Positions 25,471 to 34,049 of a stretch of 34,049 bases of DNA are shown in pieces. Both the position numbers and the translations under genes were made by a program. This DNA is from Bacteroidota bacterium (GTDB lineage Bacteria; Bacteroidota; Bacteroidia; Chitinophagales; Chitinophagaceae): NCBI GenBank assembly GCA_013288445.1, contig JABDBX010000015.1:1-34049 (forward strand). The letters are read 5' to 3'. The notes under the pieces were generated by a model. That model was not told the DNA's origin, searched no databases, and was given only the letters and a program-made list of their open reading frames with translations. Numbering within the stretch: position 1 is the stretch's first letter; each line of letters opens with the position of its first letter.

Positions 25471-28095
25471 ATGAACCGATTTTATTCTTCAATACTAATA
25501 ATGCTTTTCATAGGCTTGTTGGGATGGCATGAGGGTGCGTTTGCGCAAACAGCTTTTCCCGTTCCTAATGTAGCAGGCGTATGCGGCGTTTCCGGCGTTA
25601 TTGTGACTATGAGCGGTGGCAGTGGCGGCGCCAGCAGCAGTACAGGCACGGGCTTCCCCGATGGCGGTGTTGGTGGCAAGGGCGGATCTATAGTTTGCAC
25701 GTTGAATGTAAGGACACCAACAATAGTGACTTCACTTACCTATTATGTAGGAACTGCGGGCGCTACAGGTGTTCCTATTTTTACCGGAACAACAGGCGCA
25801 GCAGGCGGTACGGGCTATGGCAATGGCGGCAATGCAGGCAATTTTGCCGGGCCATCGGGTATTGTTGGCACTGATGTTAGTGGCGGCGGCGGCGGCGGTT
25901 CATCTGCCGTTTTGAATACAACAGGATCTACGGTATTATTAGTAGCAGGCGGTGGCGGAGGTGGTGGTGCATTATCAACTACTGTTTTCGGCGGCGCAGG
26001 CGGTAATCCCGGCGTTACAGGTGGTAGTTTTTCCCCGAATTTTGGCGGCGTAGGCGGTACTCCCGGTACTTTTGGCGCTTTGGGCGGAGTTGGGATCGCT
26101 TATAATGGTATGCCAGCAGAGGCCACGGACCCTGGTAATGGTGGCAATGGCGGTGAGGGGCTTACCGGCAGCCAGTCTGGCGGCGGCGGCGGCGCAGGTT
26201 ATGGCGGTGGTGGCGGTGGCGGCGCAGGTAATACTGTTGCTGCAGGAGTTAATACTGTTACTGCTGGCGGAGGAGGAGGTTCTAATTATGTTAATCCGAC
26301 TGCTGTAACTACATCTCTTGTGAATGGCACGGCCACGGCTACGGGCAATGGCGGCGTGACGCTTGTTTTATATCCTAATATTGCCAGTACCACCGGTGTT
26401 CTGTTATGCACCGGGGCTACGTCAACTTTTACAGAAACTACGCCGGGCGGCACATGGAGTTCGTCAGACCCTACTATTGCATCAGTGAGCGCGACAACGG
26501 GCACCTCAATTATTGTTACGGGAGTATCTACAGGTGTTGCCAATATTTCGTACACGGGGAGCGCCGGTTACTATTCTTTTGTTACCGTTACTGTGAAAGC
26601 CGGCACCAACCCTATTGACGGCCCTACCAGTTTGTGCGCTACCCAAACAATTAACCTGTCTGATTCAACGCCGGGTGGCACCTGGAGCAGTGGTAGCCCA
26701 GGGGTCGCAACAATTTCGAGTACTGGTGTGCTGACCGGATTGTCTGGCGGTGTTGCCAGTATTTCCTATACTTTACCTTCTGGCTGTCTTGCTTCTTCCC
26801 CGGTCACGGTTTATCCATTCCCGGCACCTATTGGCGGAACATTTTCGGTATGTGTGGGCAACACGACAACGCTGACAGATGCGGTTACTGGTGGACTATG
26901 GACGAGTGGCGATGTTACAGTGGCTACAATTGATCCGGCCTCGGGTTTAGTATCGGGCATATCTCCGGGTACTTCGCCTATTACCTATGGTTTCGCCGGG
27001 AGGTGTTTAGTGTATGCTGTTGTTACCGTGAACCCATTGCCGGATATAACGAGTTTCGACTCTACAAACCCAACAACCTGTGGCGGGTCTGATGGTACTA
27101 TAACATTGAATGGATTACCTGCGGGCAGGCAGTATCTCGTGAATTATGATTATAACGGTACTCCAGAGGCCCAGTTGACGATAACGTCAACTGTAGCCAA
27201 CCAGGTGCGTATTAATGTGCCAACTTCAGGGCTTTTGGATACTGGAACCTATACAGATATTTACGTGACAGACGCGGTTACGGGTTGTATATCCGTACCG
27301 GTGGGGCCGATACAATTGTTTGATCCGCCGAACCCTCCGCCACCTGCAATAACAAGCAGTGAACCACTCTGTGAAAACCAGACATTATTTTTATCCGGTT
27401 CGGATCCATTACCAGGTGGTACTTATTCGTGGACGGGGCCTAACGGATTTACTTCGAGTGTTCAGAACCCTTTTGTACTTGCTGTTACTAATGCGAACAT
27501 TGGCGTATATACCGTTATTTATAACCTTTTTAATTGTTTTAGCCTGCCAACCACTGCTACTATAAACATTGTAGCGCCACCACCTTTGACCAATGTTACT
27601 GCGAGCCAAACCATTCTTTATGGCAAGAGTATCCAACTGAACGCCGATAACGCGTTCCAGTATTGGTGGACGCCGGACAACGGAACCCTTAGCAATGCAA
27701 GTATTAATGATCCTGTTGCTACGCCATTCATCACCACCACTTACACCGTTTATGGTATGAGCCAATACGGATGTGTTGATTCGGCTTTCATTACTATAAC
27801 AGTTGACAGCAGCGTGGACGGACGCATACCCAGCGCATTCTCTCCTAACAATGATGGGCGCAATGATGTGTTCCGCCCCATAGGCCCGAAGTTCCAGCAT
27901 CTTGTTGACTTCCGCGTTTACAACCGGTGGGGACAGGAGATATTCTATTCGAACAGTGTTGAACACGGATGGGATGGCACCTACCATGGCGTGCAGCAGG
28001 ATATGGGCGATTATTACTACCAGATCACCGTAACGCAGCCAGGAGGAGTAGGGGAGAACACCACCTATAAGGGCAGTGTGACATTGATAAGATAG
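25471..28095 (+). CDS. Large Gly-rich, Ig-like surface protein with T9SS type B sorting domain
   Basis: This 874-aa protein has a signal peptide (MNRFYSSILIMLFIGLLGWHEGAFAQ). A Gly-rich region follows (about 40-290, many GGxGG and GGGGGG runs of the kind seen in adhesin coats), then at least three repeated Ig-like (BIG/PKD-type) units built on LCxGxTxTxTxxTPGGTWSSxxPxxASVSxxTG. Further PKD-like segments lead to a type B C-terminal sorting domain (about 785-874: PSAFSPNNDGRNDVF, FRVYNRWGQEIFYSN, GDYYYQITV). Type B tails send proteins through the Bacteroidota T9SS to the cell surface, often in gliding-related or adhesin roles. It is likely a cell-surface adhesin or matrix protein. It is followed by a strong terminator. 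Confidence 0.92.
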   Translation: MNRFYSSILIMLFIGLLGWHEGAFAQTAFPVPNVAGVCGVSGVIVTMSGGSGGASSSTGTGFPDGGVGGKGGSIVCTLNVRTPTIVTSLTYYVGTAGATGVPIFTGTTGAAGGTGYGNGGNAGNFAGPSGIVGTDVSGGGGGGSSAVLNTTGSTVLLVAGGGGGGGALSTTVFGGAGGNPGVTGGSFSPNFGGVGGTPGTFGALGGVGIAYNGMPAEATDPGNGGNGGEGLTGSQSGGGGGAGYGGGGGGGAGNTVAAGVNTVTAGGGGGSNYVNPTAVTTSLVNGTATATGNGGVTLVLYPNIASTTGVLLCTGATSTFTETTPGGTWSSSDPTIASVSATTGTSIIVTGVSTGVANISYTGSAGYYSFVTVTVKAGTNPIDGPTSLCATQTINLSDSTPGGTWSSGSPGVATISSTGVLTGLSGGVASISYTLPSGCLASSPVTVYPFPAPIGGTFSVCVGNTTTLTDAVTGGLWTSGDVTVATIDPASGLVSGISPGTSPITYGFAGRCLVYAVVTVNPLPDITSFDSTNPTTCGGSDGTITLNGLPAGRQYLVNYDYNGTPEAQLTITSTVANQVRINVPTSGLLDTGTYTDIYVTDAVTGCISVPVGPIQLFDPPNPPPPAITSSEPLCENQTLFLSGSDPLPGGTYSWTGPNGFTSSVQNPFVLAVTNANIGVYTVIYNLFNCFSLPTTATINIVAPPPLTNVTASQTILYGKSIQLNADNAFQYWWTPDNGTLSNASINDPVATPFITTTYTVYGMSQYGCVDSAFITITVDSSVDGRIPSAFSPNNDGRNDVFRPIGPKFQHLVDFRVYNRWGQEIFYSNSVEHGWDGTYHGVQQDMGDYYYQITVTQPGGVGENTTYKGSVTLIR

Positions 28096-28124
28096 CGCTC
28101 TTTGCAATTCTCCCATAAAAATTT

Positions 28125-28159
28125 AAAACCCGCTGAAAGCTATGCTGTCAGCGGGTTTT
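28125..28159 (+). terminator. Rho-independent terminator of the large surface protein gene
   Basis: AAAACCCGCTGA pairs perfectly with TCAGCGGGTTTT (12-bp stem, 11-nt loop), followed by gttttatta. It begins 30 bp after the stop codon. Confidence 0.9.
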
Positions 28160-28205
28160 GTTTTATTATACTGTTTAGACACCAAAGTCAGGCACTCCCA
28201 ACGTT

Positions 28206-28288
28206 CAACCCTTTCAGGGTTGCAACCTTAAATACCTTCCAACCTTGGGTTTCACCCAAGGCTATTAACATTAAAGCCCTTTGGGCTT
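28206..28288. repeat. Three-hairpin intergenic repeat, second copy of the family
   Basis: Three perfect inverted repeats with 3-nt loops: CAACCCT-TTC-AGGGTTG (28206-28222), CCTTGGGT-TTC-ACCCAAGG (28243-28261) and AAGCCC-TTT-GGGCTT (28274-28288 within). Between the last two, GCTATTA matches the same position in the copy at 810-853 read on the minus strand. The rest of 28096-28450 holds the terminator and no gene that I can see. Confidence 0.75.
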
Positions 28289-28450
28289 GCGCGTAACATA
28301 GAAAATTTTAATATCTAAACGGTGTTATTATTCCATGCCCCAAACTAAAGAAACATTGAAACAAATCAGGGTCAGATGGCAGAGGGGAAACAGAATGTGA
28401 TTGCTTACTCCTTTGTCTGTTTTTCAGGACATTGAACTCAACAATCAGGA

Positions 28451-28924
28451 CTATTTTTTAGTAAGCGCCAAAATATTTGATGCATTTATTGTTTCTACCG
28501 TATCGGTCCCTGTTGAACTACCGTTTGGAATAGTTGCTGTGACTACTTCTTGAATATTCAGCGCCAACGTACCTCCGCTTAAATTGCCGGTAGCGCTAAT
28601 CGTGGATTTATTCCCGCAACCATCAGTAACGGCTGTGGTGGGAAGACTTATTGCACTACCGTTCAAAACAAACGATATTACTGTGCCGCCTTTACATGAG
28701 CCGGTGTCCTGCGCGATCACATGATTCCCATCAATACCGGCAATAAACACTATAGTATCTGTATTTGATCCCTGAGCGACACCATTTATAGCTAATGTTC
28801 CAGTTCCAGTCCATCTACCTATAAAATTGGAGCTATCGGGTGAAGAACTGCCTTTTTTTGAACAGGAATTTAATGCTATTGCCGACAAAGAACAGCAAAG
28901 TATTGCGATCGTTGATTTTTTCAT
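28451..28924 (-). CDS. Small lipoprotein, copy A of a duplicated pair
   Basis: This 157-aa lipoprotein begins MKKSTIAILCCSLSAIALNSC, with lipobox LNSC and a Lys-rich tether (SKKGSSSPDSS). The mature part starts FIGRWTGTGTL and continues as a beta-rich small domain with a GCGNKST loop and a conserved C-terminus (NGSSTGTDTVETINAS). It is about 80% identical to the protein at 31080-31553, without gaps. The start at 28924 is preferred over an in-frame ATG at 28963, because the -7 box (28961-28968) lies in that extension. Function unknown; the GxW start is lipocalin-like, but that is weak. Confidence 0.85.
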   Translation of the reverse strand: MKKSTIAILCCSLSAIALNSCSKKGSSSPDSSNFIGRWTGTGTLAINGVAQGSNTDTIVFIAGIDGNHVIAQDTGSCKGGTVISFVLNGSAISLPTTAVTDGCGNKSTISATGNLSGGTLALNIQEVVTATIPNGSSTGTDTVETINASNILALTKK

Positions 28925-28960
28925 TTTATATTTTGTTTTAAGAAGTGACTGCGAACCATG

Positions 28961-28968
28961 CAAATGTA
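28961..28968 (-). promoter_or_regulatory. -7 box of lipoprotein copy A
   Basis: Minus strand TACATTTG is an exact TAnnTTTG match, 36 nt before the ATG at 28924. The leader shares GTCACTTCTTAAAACA with the other copy, so promoter and leader were duplicated with the gene. Confidence 0.6.
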
Positions 28969-29119
28969 GGTGAGATAATTTTAGAATAAATTGACTTTAA
29001 TCAAATTATTTAGCTGTGTGACGGTAAGTGCGGCAGTATCATCCTTGTAAATTTAACATTAAATATTAAAATTGCAAGGTTGGAGAGTCGGGAAGGATGC
29101 CAGTGGGTCATTCATTATC

Positions 29120-30627
29120 CTATTCCTTCACAAATTTCTCTTTTTCTAAGCCATTGACCTTTACGAAGTACATGCCTGGCGGCAGGTCGGCCACATCTAC
29201 CTGCACTAATGGCGAATTATACTTGTTGCTATACAATGTTTGCCCCAGTATGTTGGTGATAGCGAGGCTGGTAATGTTAACTTGTGCGGAGATGGTTATA
29301 AAACGGGAGCATGGATTGGGGTAAACATCAATTAAGATACCATTAGTTTTGGCTGGTGTAATTTCAACGACATAGATGTAGTCTGAAACATTTATCGTTA
29401 TGGTGTCCACGCCTGGGAAACTGGCCACAGCATTTGAATCGAAACTTGGGGAATAACCCAACGCCGTGCCACCTGCCATACCTGGAACAGTAACTTTCAC
29501 TGCAACCGGAGGATTGTTGAAATCTTCAGGACTGGCATTACATGTGCCGCTTGAAATAGCCTGCCATAGCACAAGCAGAAAATTGCCGTTTCGTTTTTGA
29601 AAAACCATTGATTGTAGATTAACTCCGGCGGTATCGCCAGATAACGAATAATTGAGTACGCCGGGAATGAATGCTGGCCCGGGGTCATTAAACAACCTTA
29701 TTGTATTTTTTATTGCATAAAATGATGGCCTCCTGCCACAGGCGCTGTCTAATATGCCGTAGTAATCTACCGCCCCGGCATGGCTGTTATTGTCATTAAT
29801 TAATTCGTACCGGTACGTGTATTTTAAACCCTTCTTAAGGTACCACATAAATACCCTTGGTTCATATTTTGCGGTCACACTTTCTGTTACGCCCCATTGC
29901 CAGTTGCTGGGCAGTTGATACCCGGTTTCCGTTGCTACGAGGGGCTTATTGCGTTGGTTTATTAAATGATATTCATTGATGTCGGCGTCGAGTGAAATTC
30001 CGTTGCCGCCTCCCTGCGGCCCTTCCACGTAGGTTCCACCAGGATGACAATGGAGGTTCCCGTAATCCATTTTATCGGTCATGTCATATCCACCAGAATC
30101 TATGAATTTCCCCGGTCCGGAGACATTATCGGAAAAGGAAGGGCCGAACAATGGTATGTTGGCGGTTGCAGTATCACCTTTGTAAGTATTGTAAAAATTG
30201 GTGTAGTCCGTTATGCATTGGGAGGCCGTTACGCCTGGATAGTCAAAGAGTTCATTCGGGTATTCAATAAATTCAACCGGGGCATTCGGCAGATATTTGA
30301 TCGCTTTAAAATAGCCAAGATTTTCCGGCCAGGTCCACCAGGGCTCACAAATAATATCTGATCTTATTCCTATGCCTGCAAGCTGATTTATACGATCGTT
30401 GAAAGCCGTGTCTGACCCCATATTTGTGTCACGGATATGGCGCACTCCCAATTCCTGCAACCGGCTTTTAAGTGTGCGAAACTGTCGCTATATACCCCTG
30501 TCCAGAAAAAGTGGGTATTGCAGCCCACCATATCTGCGATCTGGTCGGATTGGTATGTGTTGATCTGTGCATTTACCGGCGTTAGTCCTAGTAAAACCAA
30601 AGCAACAAGACAGCTTATCCGTATCAT
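29120..30627 (-). pseudogene. Frameshifted secreted clan-A-like glycoside hydrolase with T9SS type A tail
   Basis: Two frames form one gene. The 5' piece (30627 to about 30470) gives a signal peptide (MIRISCLVALVLLGLTPVNAQ) and MVGCNTHFFWTGVYSDSFAHLK. The 3' piece continues SRLQELGVRHIRDTNMGSD to the end. The break is at an A4 run (30466-30469); one more A would restore a single frame of about 502 aa. The 3' piece looks like a TIM-barrel retaining glycosidase, with a NE motif (EYPNELFDY) for the acid/base Glu and VATETGY for the nucleophile Glu, 108 residues apart. It ends with a T9SS type A tail (VYPNPCSRFITIS, LPPGMYFVKVNG). It may be a true pseudogene, a phase-variable gene or a sequence error. 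The substrate is unknown. Confidence 0.8.
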
Positions 30628-30758
30628 AGTAATAACGCCAATTCAATGATTAGATTTCTCCCATGAAAGTAAGCTAAATTCATCAAATACCCTGATTGAG
30701 CGTGGTTTTACCAAAGCAAAACAGGGTATATTATTTTTCCGAATCGGGAATGTGGCTA

Positions 30759-30926
30759 TTACTTCTTATACACATGAACGGCAATCCACATAGCAAGCAT
30801 TCCTATCAAAAAACCAGCGCAAAATATAGACATAGTCTTAAAGCGCTCGCTGCTGCCATAAAACCTTACAATAATGAGGATGATCGCCCAAACGCAAATG
30901 ACGCTAATTATGTATCTACTGAGCAT
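30759..30926 (-). CDS. Small membrane protein, 55 aa
   Basis: A 55-codon frame on the minus strand codes for MLSRYIISVICVWAIILIIVRFYG, a short charged turn (SSERFKT), and then MSIFCAGFLIGMLAMWIAVHVYKK. These are two clear hydrophobic helices flanked by Arg/Lys, a small two-pass inner-membrane protein. A TACCTTTA near-box lies at 30949-30956, about 22 nt before the ATG. Codon structure and the hydrophobic pattern support it, although no family is recognised. The overlapping plus-strand frame has no such character. Confidence 0.65.
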   Translation of the reverse strand: MLSRYIISVICVWAIILIIVRFYGSSERFKTMSIFCAGFLIGMLAMWIAVHVYKK

Positions 30927-31079
30927 ATGAGGTGTTGCCTTTATTCTCTAAAGGTACGGTTTCCCATTGGGAATACGCACGGTGCAGATTCCGTGTTCGG
31001 ATACCGGTACTGGGTTAGCCTGATTTCTTCCCGAGTCCCAATGAGTGCTTACACAAGTATATATAAGGCGCAAGTCAAC

Positions 31080-31553
31080 CTATTTTTTAGTAAGCGCCAT
31101 AACAATAGATGCATTTATTGTTTCTACCGTATCGGTCCCTGTTGAGCTACCGTTTGGAATAGTTGTTGTGATTAGTTCCTGAATAGTCAATGATAACGTA
31201 CCTCCGCTTAAATTGCCATTAGCGTTATCTGTGGATTTATTCCCGCAACCATCTGTAACGACGGTAGTGGGCAGGCTTATTGCATTTCCGTTTAAAACAA
31301 AGTTTACCACGGTACCCCCCTTACAAGAACCGGTGTCCTGCACGATCACATGATTGCCATCGCTACCGGCAATAAACACTAATGTATCGGTTACTGGTCC
31401 TATGGCAACGCCATTCTCCGTTAGCGCACCCGTTCCTACCCACCTGCCTATGAAATTGGTACTATCGGGTGTAGAACTTCCTTTTTTTGAGCACGAATTA
31501 AACACTATTGCCGACAAAGAGCAGCAAATTATGACGATCGTAGATTTTTTCAT
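31080..31553 (-). CDS. Small lipoprotein, copy B of a duplicated pair
   Basis: This 157-aa lipoprotein (MKKSTIVIICCSLSAIVFNSC, lipobox FNSC) has the same length and layout as the protein at 28451-28924. By eye about 31 of 157 residues differ, mostly in the middle of the mature domain (WVGTGALTENGVAIG), while the C-terminal stretch NGSSTGTDTVETINAS is unchanged. The similarity continues at DNA level into the promoter and leader. The two copies lie in the same orientation, 2155 bp apart, with the frameshifted glycosidase and a small membrane protein between them. Confidence 0.85.
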   Translation of the reverse strand: MKKSTIVIICCSLSAIVFNSCSKKGSSTPDSTNFIGRWVGTGALTENGVAIGPVTDTLVFIAGSDGNHVIVQDTGSCKGGTVVNFVLNGNAISLPTTVVTDGCGNKSTDNANGNLSGGTLSLTIQELITTTIPNGSSTGTDTVETINASIVMALTKK

Positions 31554-31588
31554 TTATGGTTTGTTTTAAGAAGTGACAACTAACAACA

Positions 31589-31596
31589 CAAATATA
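31589..31596 (-). promoter_or_regulatory. -7 box of lipoprotein copy B
   Basis: Minus strand TATATTTG is an exact TAnnTTTG match at the same place as in copy A (35 nt before the ATG), with the shared leader GTCACTTCTTAAAACA. Confidence 0.6.
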
Positions 31597-31785
31597 TGCG
31601 AGATAATTTTAAAAATGATTTGACTTTAGGCAAATCTTGTTCAGGATGCGGGTCTTGCCCGCCGTATTTGGCAAGGGAGTATACAAATTGAAAAAGCGAA
31701 AAAACGACCGTTGCCGACCCCCTTCATTATGGATTGCAGCGTTATAAAAATCGGGTGGAAGCTAGGTATTTAATCTATCATTTGG

Positions 31786-31793
31786 TATTTTTG
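31786..31793 (+). promoter_or_regulatory. -7 box of the 272-aa lipoprotein gene
   Basis: TATTTTTG matches TAnnTTTG, 17 nt before the ATG at 31811. Upstream, GCGGG-TCTTG-CCCGC (31648-31662) is a short inverted repeat of unknown role. Confidence 0.5.
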
Positions 31794-31810
31794 AATAAAC
31801 ATTAGTTGCG

Positions 31811-32629
31811 ATGAGAATCCCCGTATTCTTTTTATTGTTCATTTTATTTGGGAGCGTTTCGTCGTGCAAGAAAGAAAAAGCCACTGATTTTTATTTTCAA
31901 AACCAAGTTCCCGTTCTTAGTGATGGGGTTAATATAATGGGGTTCCCCCCAACTGTTAGAGGCTCGATGATAGCCATAAAGCGAAACTTCATTTATGTAG
32001 ATGGGACTGACACGATCGTTTCGCGGGGTAGCGTTGGCGGATATGCAATTTTCTTAAACAATGAGCAGGGGCAAATAGGCGCAGATGCCGGCACAGTCTC
32101 ACTAAATAATGTCTCCCTGGCAACCAACAACCCGATTGCCGGCGCTGCGTTATATTATTCCATTCAAAGTGGCGATTCTGCATATTTTATACATCCCTAT
32201 TTCCCGTTTAATGTGGATTCCGCTGCACACTGGAATGTGACAGGTGCCAGTGAAATTCCCGCTATTTCATATGATTACGCTGGCTCTTTTCCGGAGTACA
32301 CCGGAAAGTTGCCTTTTCGTATTACGAAAGCAGACGGCCTGACACTTACGTTTGATTCAACCACGGTGACCGGGGCGGACTCTGTGAACATAATAATCAC
32401 CGATAGCATTGCCCATGTTTTTAGTGTTTTTGTGAGCGCCAGCGCAGGAACGGTTCACATAAGTTCCTCTGACCTGGCAAACCTGTCTAATTCATACACT
32501 TATAACAATAGTAGTGTGGGCGCCTGGCTAAAAATCTATCCATACAAATACACTATTCAAACTTTAGGCGCTAAACAGTTTGCGTTCGTAAAGGAACGGG
32601 AGATTTGGCAGGCTATCACAATTAATTAA
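31811..32629 (+). CDS. Lipoprotein of unknown function, 272 aa
   Basis: The N-terminus MRIPVFFLLFILFGSVSSCKKEK is a lipoprotein signal with lipobox VSSC (Cys19). The mature part is beta-rich with many Ser, Thr, Asp and Gly residues, for example FRITKADGLTLTFDSTTVTGADSVNIIITDS, which suggests a beta-sandwich. I see no enzyme motif. Proteins of this kind are common in Chitinophagaceae-type genomes and uncharacterised. No terminator is evident before the reductase gene 93 bp downstream. Confidence 0.8.
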   Translation: MRIPVFFLLFILFGSVSSCKKEKATDFYFQNQVPVLSDGVNIMGFPPTVRGSMIAIKRNFIYVDGTDTIVSRGSVGGYAIFLNNEQGQIGADAGTVSLNNVSLATNNPIAGAALYYSIQSGDSAYFIHPYFPFNVDSAAHWNVTGASEIPAISYDYAGSFPEYTGKLPFRITKADGLTLTFDSTTVTGADSVNIIITDSIAHVFSVFVSASAGTVHISSSDLANLSNSYTYNNSSVGAWLKIYPYKYTIQTLGAKQFAFVKEREIWQAITIN

Positions 32630-32722
32630 CGTCGATTAAAAAAAGCAAGATCCAGGAAACGGGTAACCTGTTCGGCCGAAAGTTCGTTTTACTGAGATTT
32701 GATTTTTACTAAAACCAAGCCT

Positions 32723-33283
32723 ATGAGAAAGTTAATCTACGCCATCAACATGACTCTGGATGGCTACTGCGACCATACCAAATTTAACCCGGATGCAGAA
32801 GTGCTTGACTATTTTACTAGCCTCACGCGAGATGCTGACACATTCGTGTACGGGCGCAAAACGTATGAACTGATGGTTCCCTATTGGCCAGATATAGCAA
32901 CGCACAATTCAGGACAGACAAATGCAGACAACGAATTTGCCCAGGCATTCGATGCCATCAGCAAAATTGTTGTCTTCTCAAAATCGTTGGACAAGGCAGA
33001 AGGAAAAAATACGACTATTGTTCGTACTGACCTACAGAACGAAATACTAAAATTGAAACAAGAGCAAGGCAAAAATATTTTAGCAGGTGGTGTAAATATA
33101 CCGTCACAACTTATGGAGCTTGGCCTGATCGATGAATACCGTTTTGTGGTTCACCCAATAGTTGCTGGCGAAGGGAGGCGTTTGTTTGAAGATTCCAGGT
33201 TACAGGAGCGGTTACAATTAAAACTTGTGGGGTCAGAGACGTTTAAATCGGGATGTGTTGCGCTCCATTATGTGAAAGCGTGA
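32723..33283 (+). CDS. RibD C-terminal/dihydrofolate reductase-like protein
   Basis: This 186-aa protein has the RibD_C fold of NADPH-dependent reductases. MRKLIYAINMTLDGYCD opens the first strand and loop, FVYGRKTYELMVPYWPD is the typical G-R-x-T-Y-E segment, IVVFSKSL follows, then ILAGGVNIPSQLMELGLIDEYRFVVHPIVAGEGRRLF. Stand-alone members of this family are common in Bacteroidota and usually have no proven substrate. The frame is open from 32699, but the ATG at 32723 begins the conserved domain. A GAGATTTG near-box lies 21 nt before it. Confidence 0.9.
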   Translation: MRKLIYAINMTLDGYCDHTKFNPDAEVLDYFTSLTRDADTFVYGRKTYELMVPYWPDIATHNSGQTNADNEFAQAFDAISKIVVFSKSLDKAEGKNTTIVRTDLQNEILKLKQEQGKNILAGGVNIPSQLMELGLIDEYRFVVHPIVAGEGRRLFEDSRLQERLQLKLVGSETFKSGCVALHYVKA

Positions 33284-33447
33284 GGCTTTCATGGCGGTAG
33301 CTTAATTTTTCAGAAGCGGAAGCTTCGGCATATTGGGACAACTTGGTCGAGCATAAAACAAAATCTTTTAATGATAATGATTTGACACAACAACGGGCAG
33401 TAGTATTATTATTTATACATTTACGCAGTCTTGCTAAAATATCGTTT

Positions 33448-34049
33448 ATGAAACTACTATTTCAGGTTACTTTTATACTGCTTTTATCTACACAGGCCCA
33501 TGCACAAAAGCATGTCAGTCACACTAAAAAAGACGATAGCAAAGTAACCCCTGGTTCTACCGAAAGTGCTTCCGACCCCGTAATCACGCAGGTGACCATC
33601 AATAACAAAGAATATTTCATCGCACTGCATGCAGATCCTTTAAATTCACCCGACATGAAGATGTCCCAAACTGTATGGCTCCGAGAAAGTGACAAAGCTA
33701 TAGACATTCTCAAAGATATTCCAGCCCTTCATTTTTCAGTATCGCTTACTCCTTCTGAAAAAATAAAAGACGAGATTTGTAAACATGTCCAATATCTCGA
33801 TGACGCGCAGACAGTTGTCGGATGTCTTTCCGTTGCTGCATCTGGCGCATGTGCATTCATATCCTTAATAGACCGCAAACTTGCAGTGAATTGTCAGAGC
33901 GTTTGGAAATTCACTACGGACAACCACGCAATTGATAAATGTTTTTCGGGAATTGCAGGAATAATCGGCACATCGGCCAATCATTATTACGGACAGGGGG
34001 CTAACTCAATTCATCTGTATTATAGTGCTTCTGAACGTGACCTTATAAG
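33448..34049 (+). CDS. Secreted protein, 3' end cut off by the window
   Basis: An open frame starts MKLLFQVTFILLLSTQAHAQ (signal peptide, cleavage after AHA) and runs without a stop through the end of the window, so at least 200 codons are present. The mature part begins KHVSHTKKDDSKVTPGSTES and includes ITQVTINNKEYFIALHADP, SLTPSEKIKDEIC and a Cys-containing middle region (CKHVQYLDDAQTVVGCLSVAASGACAFI). No family is recognised. A TACATTTA near-box lies at 33416-33423. The region 33284-33447 holds no other gene. Confidence 0.75.
   Translation, partial: MKLLFQVTFILLLSTQAHAQKHVSHTKKDDSKVTPGSTESASDPVITQVTINNKEYFIALHADPLNSPDMKMSQTVWLRESDKAIDILKDIPALHFSVSLTPSEKIKDEICKHVQYLDDAQTVVGCLSVAASGACAFISLIDRKLAVNCQSVWKFTTDNHAIDKCFSGIAGIIGTSANHYYGQGANSIHLYYSASERDLI

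Noticed and set aside
25600-26290. Gly-rich tandem DNA (GGCGGC type) as a CRISPR or satellite repeat
   Set aside because: The repeats are irregular and stay in the reading frame of the surface protein; they reflect Gly-rich coding sequence.
27409-28116. A 235-codon minus-strand frame
   Set aside because: Antisense to the T9SS type B tail of the large surface protein, whose motifs are unmistakable; the minus frame resembles nothing and is a codon-bias shadow.
30696-31145. A 149-codon plus-strand frame
   Set aside because: It overlaps a well-formed two-helix membrane protein and the 3' end of lipoprotein copy B on the other strand, and its translation has no domain character.

Overview
The window looks like chromosomal DNA of a Bacteroidota, most likely of the Chitinophagaceae type. 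The signs are: many genes preceded by the Bacteroidota -7 promoter box TAnnTTTG; surface or secreted proteins ending in type IX secretion (T9SS) sorting domains of both type A (13873-15216, 29120-30627) and type B (25471-28095); WG-repeat proteins; many small lipoproteins; and short multi-hairpin intergenic repeats. The genus is not determinable from this sequence alone. I saw no rRNA, tRNA, CRISPR array, prophage or insertion sequence.

Layout. (1) 126-3360, minus strand: a four-gene lipid cluster. An HMG-CoA-reductase-family enzyme overlaps a phytol/dolichol-kinase-family membrane protein, which overlaps a CDP-archaeol-synthase-like (CarS) protein; after a gap with hairpin repeats comes a CDP-alcohol phosphatidyltransferase. 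Read as chemistry, the order is thioester to alcohol, alcohol to alcohol phosphate, alcohol phosphate to CDP-alcohol or CDP-lipid, then head-group transfer. This is the best candidate for an undescribed system. (2) 3466-6667: a rhomboid protease divergent from a MarR regulator, then a GT87-like membrane glycosyltransferase and a tiny His-rich lipoprotein. (3) 6816-8840: an AT-rich secreted orphan and a GAF sensor histidine kinase. (4) 8868-15956: a 1314-aa WG-repeat protein, a SAM methyltransferase, a six-repeat NHL propeller with T9SS tail and a second, small WG protein.

(5) 16030-20018, minus strand: a rifampicin phosphotransferase (rph), a zeta-toxin-like P-loop kinase overlapping a small upstream gene (a possible toxin-antitoxin pair), and a HicB-like gene with a broken 5' end. 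(6) 20159-25123: a secreted YncE-like propeller fused to a phosphoesterase, and a two-gene operon for a secreted orphan and a TPR protein. (7) 25471-28095: a large Gly-rich, Ig-like T9SS type B surface protein followed by a strong terminator and a three-hairpin repeat. (8) 28451-31553: two lipoprotein paralogues (about 80% identical) in direct orientation, flanking a frameshifted clan-A-like glycoside hydrolase and a 55-aa membrane protein. (9) 31811 to the end: a lipoprotein, a RibD-C/DHFR-like reductase and a secreted protein cut off by the window edge.

Most of the window is envelope and surface biology in small transcription units. All calls rest on reading motifs by eye; no database search was run.
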